The position numbers were made by a program, and so were the translations under genes. The notes under the pieces are model-generated. The model was not told where the DNA came from and made no database searches. It was given only the letters and a program-made list of their open reading frames with translations. A stretch of DNA of 64,000 nucleotides from Sphingobacterium sp. lm-10 (GTDB lineage: Bacteria > Bacteroidota > Bacteroidia > Sphingobacteriales > Sphingobacteriaceae): positions 1,798,001 to 1,862,000 of the forward strand of contig NZ_JAMJWC010000001.1 in assembly GCF_023554555.1 (NCBI RefSeq), in the 5' to 3' direction. Each line of letters opens with the position of its first letter. The first letter of the stretch is position 1. Below, piece by piece: positions 24,315 to 32,035 of the stretch.

Positions 24315-24481
24315 ATTATTCTATTTAAAGATGATGTTTATATATCTAATCATCTTAACAACAGCGTGCTTCACAAATCGTTCTCGTAAAGGCAAGAAGG
24401 GGTATTAAGCTTGTTTTTTGAAAGAAATACGTTGAATGTGGGGATTTATCGAAACACGGAGCTAAGAACGATTCTACCCAA

Positions 24482-24826
24482 TTAATCAATTATGGGATCG
24501 TCACTCGGCGCCTTAATCTTATCTCTCAATAAAGACACACTCCCATTATACTTGGCGGTAGTAACTTCTTTGTTAGTAATTCCAAAGGTGATATCGGCAT
24601 TATACGCATCACCATCATATGATCCTGCATAATCGTATGTAATGATTTTCCTACCATCTTCCAGTGTCTGGCTACGTGATGGAGCGCCATAAATCAAATA
24701 AACCTGATCTTCCGGCTGCCCTTTCCACTCACTCATAATAATTGGCCAATTCTCAGGCATTTGCTGATACGTCATACAAGATGCCACGGTAATTAGGATT
24801 ACCACTCCGTAAAATAACTTCATCAT
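24482..24826 (-). CDS. Small outer-membrane-type lipoprotein (SmpA/BamE-like), paralogue 1
   Basis: 114 residues. Signal with lipobox ITVASCMTY, then a two-layer fold suggested by WKGQPEDQVYLIYGAPSRSQ and GRKIITYDYAG. The tandem neighbour has the same WxGQPEDxVYLxYGAPxRSQ core. The GAP/TYDY pattern is like SmpA/OmlA (BamE) proteins, which tune outer-membrane protein assembly, but the family assignment is tentative. Probably an independent host gene pair beside the integration site. Confidence 0.7.
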   Translation of the reverse strand: MMKLFYGVVILITVASCMTYQQMPENWPIIMSEWKGQPEDQVYLIYGAPSRSQTLEDGRKIITYDYAGSYDGDAYNADITFGITNKEVTTAKYNGSVSLLRDKIKAPSDDPIID

Positions 24827-24861
24827 AGATTAATCAGTTATATTTTGTGGGTTGCGTAATA

Positions 24862-25197
24862 CTAATCAAACATCTTCCTATCGTCTGGCCCTTTAATTTT
24901 ACCGCTTAGCGCAAATCGATTACCTTTTACGGATGTCTTTTCTACTATACCATCAGTAATCGCAAAACTAATTTGTCCAGATATCTTTGAACCATCACTG
25001 ATGTTTTCATAGTCATAGGTTGCAATTTTTCTACCGTCGGTTAGCTCTTGGGATCGGGTCGGCGCGCCATACACCAAATAAACTGAATCTTCGGGCTGCC
25101 CTCTCCACTCATCTAATCTTTGAGACCATTGTGCGGGTATTGCACAAGAAGAAAAAATTAGGATAAGAAAGGTTATAACGCTTAGTATCTTTTTCAT
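24862..25197 (-). CDS. Small outer-membrane-type lipoprotein (SmpA/BamE-like), paralogue 2
   Basis: 111 residues, lipobox LIFSSCAIP. It shares WRGQPEDSVYLVYGAPTRSQ and GRKIATYDY with the next gene, 35 bases downstream, so the two are a tandem duplication. The C-terminal parts diverge (SISFAITDGIVEK type strand against ITFGITNKEVT). The exact function is unknown; an envelope role is likely from the lipid anchor. Confidence 0.7.
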   Translation of the reverse strand: MKKILSVITFLILIFSSCAIPAQWSQRLDEWRGQPEDSVYLVYGAPTRSQELTDGRKIATYDYENISDGSKISGQISFAITDGIVEKTSVKGNRFALSGKIKGPDDRKMFD

Positions 25198-25276
25198 GTC
25201 TTTAAGATAAATAAAAAACCAGAAGATGCAGAGCTCTAAAATACAAATCGTATTAATTGGTTATCCCCAATCAGAT

Positions 25277-26137
25277 CTATAGATAAGCAATCATTAACAC
25301 GGAGACAACAGCAAGTGCAATACCAATTATATTCATGGTCGAGAGCTTTTCCTTAAAAAGCCAAACACCTAGCAGCGCCCCTAGTCCGATCACACCGATA
25401 TTCATGCCTGTGAAAACTACAGATGGACTATCCGACAGTGCTTGATGTGCTTTCATATAAAACAATATATTGCCAAAATTTAGAAATCCCAAAGCAAAAC
25501 CCCAGCCCATCGCTTTTCCAGAAAGCACGAGTTTCTTCCGTGATAGTTGGTACGCCAGATAGCCTAAAGCGAGTAACATGGCGCCCGAAAACATCAAAAA
25601 CATAGAGGTCGTATATGGGATAACAGGCTGCAAGGCGACCATTTTGAATAGAATGTCGATTGCACCATATCCAACGAATACCACTAAAGGAAAAAGTATA
25701 TAACGAGATTGGTTAACCTGCTGTTGGCTTCTACGCCAACCAATTAGGCAAGCAACCGCCATAAGCCCGATGATGATACCTGCAATACGAACAGCGCTAA
25801 ATACTTCATGGAAAAGCCACGCCGCTGCAATTAAAGATAAGACTAGCGACAGCCGTTGCGCTACCTCCGTTTGTACTAAACCGGCATAACGTAGAGAATG
25901 TGATAAGACCATAAACAATGCTGGTAGCAAGACCGCAACAGGAATATAGAGATGCCAAGGCAATGAAAGCATCGGTATCGCCGAAAAATCAGGCTGAAAA
26001 ATAAAATAAGTTAGGCACACCGCTACCGGATAATTCCAGACAATCATTTGCCAGGTATCCAAACCTTTCCGCCGTGCGTATTTTAATAGTACGGCAACAG
26101 ATACCGAACATAAAACGCTAATAAGTACAAAATGCAT
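25277..26137 (-). CDS. EamA/DMT-superfamily transporter
   Basis: 286 residues with about ten hydrophobic segments in two repeats, as in the drug/metabolite transporter family. The C-terminal repeat shows the usual IGVIGLGALLGVWLFKEKLS, where the acidic E followed by KLS marks the EamA end. Substrate unknown. On the minus strand TTTC (26075... counted 26175-26172), 19 bases, TAATTTTG (26152-26145) is a near-consensus promoter only 8 bases before the ATG, so the message may be leaderless or nearly so. Confidence 0.8.
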   Translation of the reverse strand: MHFVLISVLCSVSVAVLLKYARRKGLDTWQMIVWNYPVAVCLTYFIFQPDFSAIPMLSLPWHLYIPVAVLLPALFMVLSHSLRYAGLVQTEVAQRLSLVLSLIAAAWLFHEVFSAVRIAGIIIGLMAVACLIGWRRSQQQVNQSRYILFPLVVFVGYGAIDILFKMVALQPVIPYTTSMFLMFSGAMLLALGYLAYQLSRKKLVLSGKAMGWGFALGFLNFGNILFYMKAHQALSDSPSVVFTGMNIGVIGLGALLGVWLFKEKLSTMNIIGIALAVVSVLMIAYL

Positions 26138-26472
26138 GCTGTAGCAAAATTAGGAAACATATTTCGAAGCGGAAAATACAACAAATCGAAAAAATAATCT
26201 CGAAATATATCATAAAAATAGTCTATTTTAACACTAAAAAAATGATCTTTTTTAAATCAATATATCACCATAATTATGAAACAAAAATAGCTCGACAATA
26301 AAGACATAAAATACATTAAAGGCTATTTAAAGCACTTTTACATAAATTATATTTCAAATTATAACCAATAAAACCACTAAAATATCGTGATAAAATCACA
26401 CTTTTTTACCCATAAATTATCTTATTATTTACTTCAAAAATCCATTTATTTCTATAAAAAAACATAAAACAT
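26138..26472. other. A+T-rich intergenic region
   Basis: 335 bases, very A+T-rich, between divergent genes. Apart from the promoter box of the transporter gene (26145-26175) I see no gene, no long repeat and no convincing hairpin. Confidence 0.6.
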
Positions 26473-26503
26473 TTTGCAGTTATCAATTTTTGCACTACTT
26501 TTG
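26473..26503 (+). promoter_or_regulatory. Aromatic operon promoter
   Basis: TTTG (26473-26476), exactly 19 bases, TACTTTTG (26496-26503): a perfect TTTG-N19-TAnnTTTG promoter. The expected start of transcription, near 26510, is about 11 bases before the leader peptide ATG. Confidence 0.85.
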
Positions 26504-26520
26504 GAAACAGAACGAGACAA

Positions 26521-26574
26521 ATGAATAGATTTTACACACAGCAGTATTTTAGCTTCTTTTATTATCACGAATAA
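26521..26574 (+). CDS. Phe/Tyr-rich attenuator leader peptide
   Basis: The 17-codon frame encodes MNRFYTQQYFSFFYYHE and stops at 26574. Eight of 17 residues are Phe (4) or Tyr (4), including a run of Y-F-S-F-F-Y-Y. It begins about 11 bases after the predicted transcription start and is followed by a rho-independent terminator before pheA. This is the classical layout of amino acid biosynthesis attenuators: ribosome stalling at Phe/Tyr codons would let transcription pass the terminator. Confidence 0.8.
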   Translation: MNRFYTQQYFSFFYYHE

Positions 26575-26615
26575 TAATGGGGATACTATTGTGTACATAC
26601 TATAAAAAGTAAACA

Positions 26616-26649
26616 GAGGTCCCGAAACAAAACGGGGCCTCTTTTTTTT
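26616..26649 (+). terminator. Attenuator terminator before pheA
   Basis: Stem GAGGTCCCG (26616-26624) with CGGGGCCTC (26633-26641), 9 pairs including one G-T, an 8-base loop and eight T. Stops the leader transcript 12 bases before the pheA ATG unless antitermination occurs. A short TTATTAT/ATAATAA hairpin overlapping the leader stop codon (about 26558-26577) could be part of the switch; a strong antiterminator pairing was not obvious by eye. Confidence 0.85.
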
Positions 26650-26661
26650 GATTAAATCCAC

Positions 26662-27495
26662 ATGGAGACTGAGAAATTAAAGATTGCAATACAGGGAGTC
26701 AAGGGCTCTTTTCACGAAGAAGCAGCTTACAAGTACTTTGGCAATGACATCGAAACACTAGAGTGTGAATCCTTCAAAAGAACCTGCGAATTGCTGAAAC
26801 AAGACAAGGCAGATTTCGTAGTGATGGCGATCGAAAATTCTATTGCCGGAAGCATATTGCCAAACTATAATCTCTTGCGAGATTATCGGTTTCATATTTT
26901 AGGAGAGGTACATTTACATATCCAGCAGCATCTGTTGGCTTTGCCAGGCACAAAATTGGCCGACATCAAATTTGTGGAATCACACCCGATTGCCATTCGC
27001 CAGTGTGACGAATTTTTAAGTGAGCATCCAGAATGGATCGTAAAAGAGGGTATGGATACGGCGGCCTGTGCACAAAGCATTGTGTCTGAAAAATTGACCA
27101 CCACAGCAGCGATAGCTGGAGAAGCTGCAGCGAAGATTTATGGTTTGGATATTATAGAACGTCGCATAGAAACTAATAAAAAGAATGCTACTCGCTTCCT
27201 TATTCTTTCAAACGAAGTGGTGGAACAAAAGAATGCCAATAAAGCTTCTCTCTCCTTCCAGACCGGAAATGCGGTAGGCTCGTTAGCCATCATACTACAA
27301 TGCTTTGCTGAGCAAAATGTAAATCTAAGCAAAATTCAGTCGATGCCAGTAGTGGGCAAGAGAAACGAATACGACTTCTATGTCGATGTGGAATGGAAAA
27401 AACAATCGGATTATGACGCTGCTATCCGCAAAGTATTAAAGCATTCTGTGAATTTCAATATCATGGGTGAGTACGTTAAAAACGAGCGCGTTTAA
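26662..27495 (+). CDS. pheA: Prephenate dehydratase
   Basis: 277 residues. It converts prephenate to phenylpyruvate in phenylalanine synthesis. The catalytic domain (about 1-185) begins IAIQGVKGSFHEEAA and carries ENSIAGSI and NATRFLIL, the conserved Thr-Arg-Phe. The C-terminal ACT domain (about 195-277) senses Phe; its usual ESRP motif reads QSMP here (LSKIQSMPVVGK), a variant I believe occurs in other Bacteroidota. It is monofunctional, without a fused chorismate mutase, which is instead in the next gene. It is the first structural gene after the Phe/Tyr attenuator. Confidence 0.93.
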   Translation: METEKLKIAIQGVKGSFHEEAAYKYFGNDIETLECESFKRTCELLKQDKADFVVMAIENSIAGSILPNYNLLRDYRFHILGEVHLHIQQHLLALPGTKLADIKFVESHPIAIRQCDEFLSEHPEWIVKEGMDTAACAQSIVSEKLTTTAAIAGEAAAKIYGLDIIERRIETNKKNATRFLILSNEVVEQKNANKASLSFQTGNAVGSLAIILQCFAEQNVNLSKIQSMPVVGKRNEYDFYVDVEWKKQSDYDAAIRKVLKHSVNFNIMGEYVKNERV

Positions 27496-27525
27496 ACTTT
27501 TAAAAAAATAAAAACATATATAACA

Positions 27526-28632
27526 ATGAAACATTCATTAGACATCTTACCGTTAAGTTCATGGATCGATACGGGCGACAAGCCTTTGGTAATTGCTGGA
27601 CCATGTAGTGCTGAAACTGAAGAGCAGGTAGTATCAACAGCGCATCTATTGGCCAATACGGGCAAAGTGCATGTATTGCGTGCCGGCATCTGGAAACCGC
27701 GCACCCGTCCAGGAGAATTTGAAGGAATCGGAAGTATTGGTTTGGAGTGGCTAAAAAGAGCTAAAGAAGAGACTGGATTGCCTACAGCAACGGAAGTAGC
27801 TACGGCGAAGCACGTAGAGGAAGCATTGGCTGCAGGTGTAGATGTACTATGGATCGGCGCGCGCTCAACGGCAAACCCATTCACCGTGCAGGAAATTGCG
27901 GATGCATTGAAAGGTGTAGATGTACCTGTTATTGTAAAAAACCCAGTTAACCCAGATTTATCACTATGGATTGGTGCACTGGAACGCGTAAACCGCGCAG
28001 GAATTAAAAAGCTAGCGGCTATTCACCGCGGTTTCTCTTCTTTCGAAAAGACAGCATTCCGCAACGAACCAATGTGGGATATCGCCATCCAGTTAAAAAC
28101 TATCGCCCCAGAGTTACCGATCATCAATGACCCAAGCCACATTTGTGGAAACCGCGAATTGCTGCCGTACATCTCTCAAAAAGCGTTGGATATGGATATG
28201 CAAGGATTGATTATTGAGTCTCACATTGACCCATCCGTGGCATGGACAGATGCAAAACAACAATTGACGCCTGCAGCACTTTCGGATATGTTGAGCAATA
28301 TCGCGGTACGCCAAGCAGAGTCTAATAATCCTGCGTTCGAAGATAAGCTGTCTGAGTTACGTCAGAACATCGACAAACTGGATAACGACATTATCAAAAT
28401 GATCGGTGACCGCATGAAAATTGCAGAGCAAATCGGAGAGTACAAACGCGATAATAATGTCACTATCTTACAAGTAAACCGTTGGGATGAGATTGTACAA
28501 AAACGTGTACAGCTTGCTAAAGCGCTGAATATTGGGGAAGAATTTGCTGTGAAGTACCTAGAGTTATTGCACAATGAGTCTATCCGCAAGCAAAATGAAG
28601 TGATGAATAGCAAAACTATTGCAGAGGCATAA
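27526..28632 (+). CDS. DAHP synthase / chorismate mutase fusion
   Basis: 368 residues. The N-terminal domain (about 1-260) is a KdsA-like DAHP synthase (LVIAGPCSAE, RAGIWKPRT, ERNEPMWDI-like NEPMWD, NDPSHICGNR metal site), catalysing entry into the shikimate pathway. The C-terminal about 90 residues (KLSELRQNIDKLDNDIIKMI, then MKIAEQIGEYKRDNN) are an AroQ-type chorismate mutase giving prephenate. The fusion fits with the neighbouring pheA; the mutase domain also often makes the synthase sensitive to prephenate or chorismate. It starts 30 bases after pheA and its stop overlaps aroA. Confidence 0.93.
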   Translation: MKHSLDILPLSSWIDTGDKPLVIAGPCSAETEEQVVSTAHLLANTGKVHVLRAGIWKPRTRPGEFEGIGSIGLEWLKRAKEETGLPTATEVATAKHVEEALAAGVDVLWIGARSTANPFTVQEIADALKGVDVPVIVKNPVNPDLSLWIGALERVNRAGIKKLAAIHRGFSSFEKTAFRNEPMWDIAIQLKTIAPELPIINDPSHICGNRELLPYISQKALDMDMQGLIIESHIDPSVAWTDAKQQLTPAALSDMLSNIAVRQAESNNPAFEDKLSELRQNIDKLDNDIIKMIGDRMKIAEQIGEYKRDNNVTILQVNRWDEIVQKRVQLAKALNIGEEFAVKYLELLHNESIRKQNEVMNSKTIAEA

Positions 28633-29888
28633 TGAGCGACGTCAAAAAGGTTACGTTGTCGCACGCCATCAAGACAATAAGCGGTACGGTAGTGCTCACG
28701 GGTTCCAAATCCGAGAGCAACCGAGCCCTTATCCTTCAGGCGCTTAGCCAAGGTAGCGTTCGTGTTTCCAATCTATCAGAAGCAGCCGACACGGTCACGA
28801 TGAACGAAGCGCTTTCTTTGGCAAAAAGATCTTCGACAAATAATGAGCGCACTACGATCGACATCGGACCCGCTGGCACCGCGATGCGATTCCTGACTTC
28901 TTTTCTAAGCTTAGCAACAGGATCGTTTGAACTTACTGGCAGTGCGCGAATGCAGGAAAGACCCATCAAATTGCTGGTAGACGCTTTGCAGGCTATTGGT
29001 GCAAAAATCAGTTACGCTGCACACAAGGGATATCCTCCCTTGCACATCGATGGCCCACTAGATCAAACCGAAACGGCAGTGGCTATCCCAGGCGACATCA
29101 GCAGCCAGTATATATCTTCTCTATTACTTTTGGCACCGGCGCTTCCGAAAGGATTAACCATTCATATTGAAGGGGAGCTAACATCAAAGCCCTATGTGAC
29201 AATGACGCTGGATATGCTGCGCGAATCTGGAATTGAATACCAATGGGATCAGCAAACAATTACTATCCCGGCACAGTCATTCGGTCAGGCAACACTCTAT
29301 GTGGAGCCCGATTGGAGCGCCGCTTCCTATTGGTACGCTATGGTTGCCTTAGCGAAAGAAGGATCTCTTTTTCTTCCGGGCTTGAAGAAAAACAGCTTGC
29401 AAGGTGATATTGCTATTGCAAACATCATGACACATTTTGGCGTACATACTACTTTTCAGGAAGATGGAATTTTTATTCAGAAAGCAACGCTTACACGCGA
29501 ACCTGTTTTTCTAGATTTAAAGGAATGTCCGGATCTGGCACAGACGATAGTAGTTATCGCTGCAGCCCTACGTATTCCAACAACATTTACCGGTTTGGAA
29601 ACACTGAAAATCAAAGAAACGGACCGGATAGCAGCCCTACAGACCGAAATCGGAAAATTCGGTTGTAAGCTTCTTGAACATGATGGAATCTACAAATTGG
29701 TTACATCAGAATATGTTGTACCCGACGAGTTGGTGATTTCGACTTACGAAGATCACCGTATGGCAATGGCTTTTGCCCCACTTGCACTTCATTTTCCGTT
29801 AGTTACCATCGAAGAACCAGCAGTAGTAAACAAGTCATACCCAGACTTTTGGCAACATTTACAAGAGCAACAATTCACATTGACTTAG
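28632..29888 (+). CDS. aroA: 3-phosphoshikimate 1-carboxyvinyltransferase (EPSP synthase)
   Basis: 418 residues. It joins phosphoenolpyruvate to shikimate 3-phosphate. Seen motifs are GSKSESNRALI (N-terminal substrate site), GPAGTAMRFLTSFL, MQERPIKLLVDALQ and the C-terminal KETDRIAALQTE and YEDHRMAMAFA. Its ATG overlaps the preceding stop (TAATGA). In addition SASYWYAMV is the conserved central loop. Slightly shorter than the E. coli enzyme. Confidence 0.93.
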   Translation: MSDVKKVTLSHAIKTISGTVVLTGSKSESNRALILQALSQGSVRVSNLSEAADTVTMNEALSLAKRSSTNNERTTIDIGPAGTAMRFLTSFLSLATGSFELTGSARMQERPIKLLVDALQAIGAKISYAAHKGYPPLHIDGPLDQTETAVAIPGDISSQYISSLLLLAPALPKGLTIHIEGELTSKPYVTMTLDMLRESGIEYQWDQQTITIPAQSFGQATLYVEPDWSAASYWYAMVALAKEGSLFLPGLKKNSLQGDIAIANIMTHFGVHTTFQEDGIFIQKATLTREPVFLDLKECPDLAQTIVVIAAALRIPTTFTGLETLKIKETDRIAALQTEIGKFGCKLLEHDGIYKLVTSEYVVPDELVISTYEDHRMAMAFAPLALHFPLVTIEEPAVVNKSYPDFWQHLQEQQFTLT

Positions 29889-29924
29889 TAGTCTTTTAGT
29901 GGATTAGCACCAAATCCTTACAAA

Positions 29925-29963
29925 TAATTCGGCATCAAAAGTTATATTTTTGATGCCGAATTA
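29925..29963. terminator. 16-bp perfect hairpin between aroA and aroC
   Basis: TAATTCGGCATCAAAA (29925-29940) and its exact reverse complement (29948-29963) around GTTATAT. No good T-tract follows on the plus strand, so it may be a processing or partial termination hairpin, or a protein-binding palindrome, rather than a strong terminator. Confidence 0.5.
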
Positions 29964-29988
29964 ATATATTTACAACCTAAACTTAACT

Positions 29989-31080
29989 ATGGCAGGAAAT
30001 TCTTTTGGCGATCTATTCCGTATAACCACCTACGGTGAGTCTCACGGAAAAGCTATTGGTGTTATCATAGACGGCTGTCCGTCACAGATTGATATAGATG
30101 AAGAATTCATTCAGGCGGAGCTGGACAAACGAAAACCTGGGCAGTCCAAGATTACCACGCAACGAAAGGAAAGTGACGTAGCACAGCTCTTGTCGGGTGT
30201 ATTTGAGGGAAAATCTACAGGAACTCCAATTGCTATTCACATCCCCAATGAAGATCAACGATCGAAAGACTATTCTCATATCAAGGATAAGTTTCGCCCC
30301 TCGCATGCCGACTACACCTATCAGGTTAAGTATGGTATCCGCGATTACCGGGGTGGCGGCCGATCATCTGCGCGCGAAACCGCAGCGAGGGTAGCCGCTG
30401 GTGCGGTTGCCAAGCTCTTTCTGCAGCAACATGGTATTCAGATCTTTGCTCATGTATCGGGAGTCGGTAAGCTAGAATCACCAAATCTAGATGTAACGGA
30501 TCTAACGGCATTAGTGCACCTCCGTGAAAGTAATATAGTACGCTGTGCTGATCCGGCTACGGCAGCTGAAATGATCGAATTCATCGATCAAATCCGAAAA
30601 AATGGCGATACCGTCGGCGGCAGAATATCAACGGTAATCCGCGGACTACCGGTTGGCTTGGGCGAGCCCGTCTTCGACAAACTGCATGCGGATCTCGGTA
30701 AAGCGATGATGAGTATCAATGCAGTACATGGCTTCGAATACGGCTCGGGATTTGCCGGATCAGAAATGTTAGGCTCTGAACACAATGATATTTTTGTTGC
30801 CGAAGAAGGCAAGCAGGCGCGTACTACGACGAATTTCTCGGGAGGCATACAAGGTGGTATCTCGAATGGGATGGATGTCACTTTCCGTACCGCCTTTAAA
30901 CCGGTTGCCACCATTATGCGTGATCAGGCTACTATAGACGAAAGCGGTAGCGAAACAACCATATCCGGCAAAGGCCGACATGATCCTTGCGTAGTACCAC
31001 GTGCGGTGATTATTGTTGAAGCGATGGCTGCCTTAGTGATTGCCGATCATTTATTAAAACACCAATCTAATGCGCGATAA
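29989..31080 (+). CDS. aroC: Chorismate synthase
   Basis: 363 residues. It makes chorismate from EPSP using reduced FMN. The hallmark motifs are [36 protein letters not shown], and the C-terminal [18 protein letters not shown] with the ARETA and RHDPC blocks. The gap of 100 bases from aroA holds the perfect hairpin, and an internal promoter is not obvious. Its 3' end overlaps the next gene by 11 bases. Confidence 0.93.
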   Translation: MAGNSFGDLFRITTYGESHGKAIGVIIDGCPSQIDIDEEFIQAELDKRKPGQSKITTQRKESDVAQLLSGVFEGKSTGTPIAIHIPNEDQRSKDYSHIKDKFRPSHADYTYQVKYGIRDYRGGGRSSARETAARVAAGAVAKLFLQQHGIQIFAHVSGVGKLESPNLDVTDLTALVHLRESNIVRCADPATAAEMIEFIDQIRKNGDTVGGRISTVIRGLPVGLGEPVFDKLHADLGKAMMSINAVHGFEYGSGFAGSEMLGSEHNDIFVAEEGKQARTTTNFSGGIQGGISNGMDVTFRTAFKPVATIMRDQATIDESGSETTISGKGRHDPCVVPRAVIIVEAMAALVIADHLLKHQSNAR

Positions 31081-31963
31081 ACGCTTTGTTCTGGCCTGTG
31101 ATATTGGCGGAACTCATATAACTGCTGCTATTGTAGATACCGATAACTGGGTAATTCTGGAGGATACGATTACACGTCAGCACGTCGATTCTTCCTCAGA
31201 TGCTAAATCGATTTTACAAAATTGGACTGATTGCATGCGCCACTGCATAGCATTGAGTCCCCAGGAAGTTCAACAGATCGGAATCGCCATGCCCGGTCCA
31301 TTCGACTATGAAGAGGGCCGTGCTTTGATGATTGGGCAGACTAAGTATGACAGCCTTTATAAAATGTTGGTCACACAACCCATTAAAGATAATTTGGCAG
31401 GCCTACCCATTCAGAAAATATCCTATATAAATGATGCAGCGGCATTTTTACAAGGCGAAATCTTTGCACAAGGATTAGAGCACAAGGATCGCGTTCTAGG
31501 TATTACGCTTGGCACCGGCTTAGGTAGTGCGGTGTGGACTAAAGGAGAGAAAGCCTTTGATGCTGCATTATGGGAAGCGCCTTTCCGAGAATCTATCTTC
31601 GAAGAGTTTCTGGTGACCCGATGGTTTACCAAACGATTTGAAGAACTTACGGGTATTCAGGAGCCTGGGTTGAAAGAAATTTTGGAAAATCATGATGCAC
31701 TTCCGTCAACAAAGATCTTATTGGAAGAATATGTGCAGCATCTGCTCGATTTTCTAGCCTACTTCAGCGAAAAACATGAGGCCATAAACTTCATCATTGG
31801 AGGTAATATCACCAAAGCATGGGAAAAGATCTGCGTAGGTAAGAAAACTGCCTTGGCGGCATACAATATTGAATTGGGTAAGTACCAAGAGCATGCTGCT
31901 ATTATCGGCGCGGCTTCTCTATTCAATACACCGCAATCCAAGACAGTCATTAAAGCACGATAA
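31070..31963 (+). CDS. ROK-like sugar kinase (glucokinase-like)
   Basis: 297 residues. N-terminal [13 protein letters not shown] is the phosphate-1 loop of the ASKHA sugar kinases and [11 protein letters not shown] is the phosphate-2 loop. The ROK zinc motif CxCGxxGCxE is missing; the equivalent place reads [17 protein letters not shown]. Catalytic Asp is in [12 protein letters not shown]. It is likely a glucokinase or related hexokinase without a structural zinc site. Overlap with aroC suggests co-transcription, although there is no obvious pathway link. Confidence 0.75.
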   Translation: MRDKRFVLACDIGGTHITAAIVDTDNWVILEDTITRQHVDSSSDAKSILQNWTDCMRHCIALSPQEVQQIGIAMPGPFDYEEGRALMIGQTKYDSLYKMLVTQPIKDNLAGLPIQKISYINDAAAFLQGEIFAQGLEHKDRVLGITLGTGLGSAVWTKGEKAFDAALWEAPFRESIFEEFLVTRWFTKRFEELTGIQEPGLKEILENHDALPSTKILLEEYVQHLLDFLAYFSEKHEAINFIIGGNITKAWEKICVGKKTALAAYNIELGKYQEHAAIIGAASLFNTPQSKTVIKAR

Positions 31964-31979
31964 ATACACGCACAACAAA

Positions 31980-31997
31980 GGCAGTCTCTCGACTGCC
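31980..31997. terminator. Bidirectional terminator
   Basis: GGCAGTC (31980-31986), TCTC loop, GACTGCC (31991-31997), in the gap between two convergent genes. On the minus strand it is followed by TTTGTTG; on the plus strand there is a weaker T-run. Confidence 0.65.
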
Positions 31998-32035
31998 TCA
32001 AAAAATCTTTTATTGATACGAGCTGAATTCTTCGG

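Noticed and set aside
26452-26661. 69-residue minus-strand ORF opposite the pheA leader
   Set aside because: It is the antisense of the promoter, leader peptide and attenuator, whose features explain the sequence fully.
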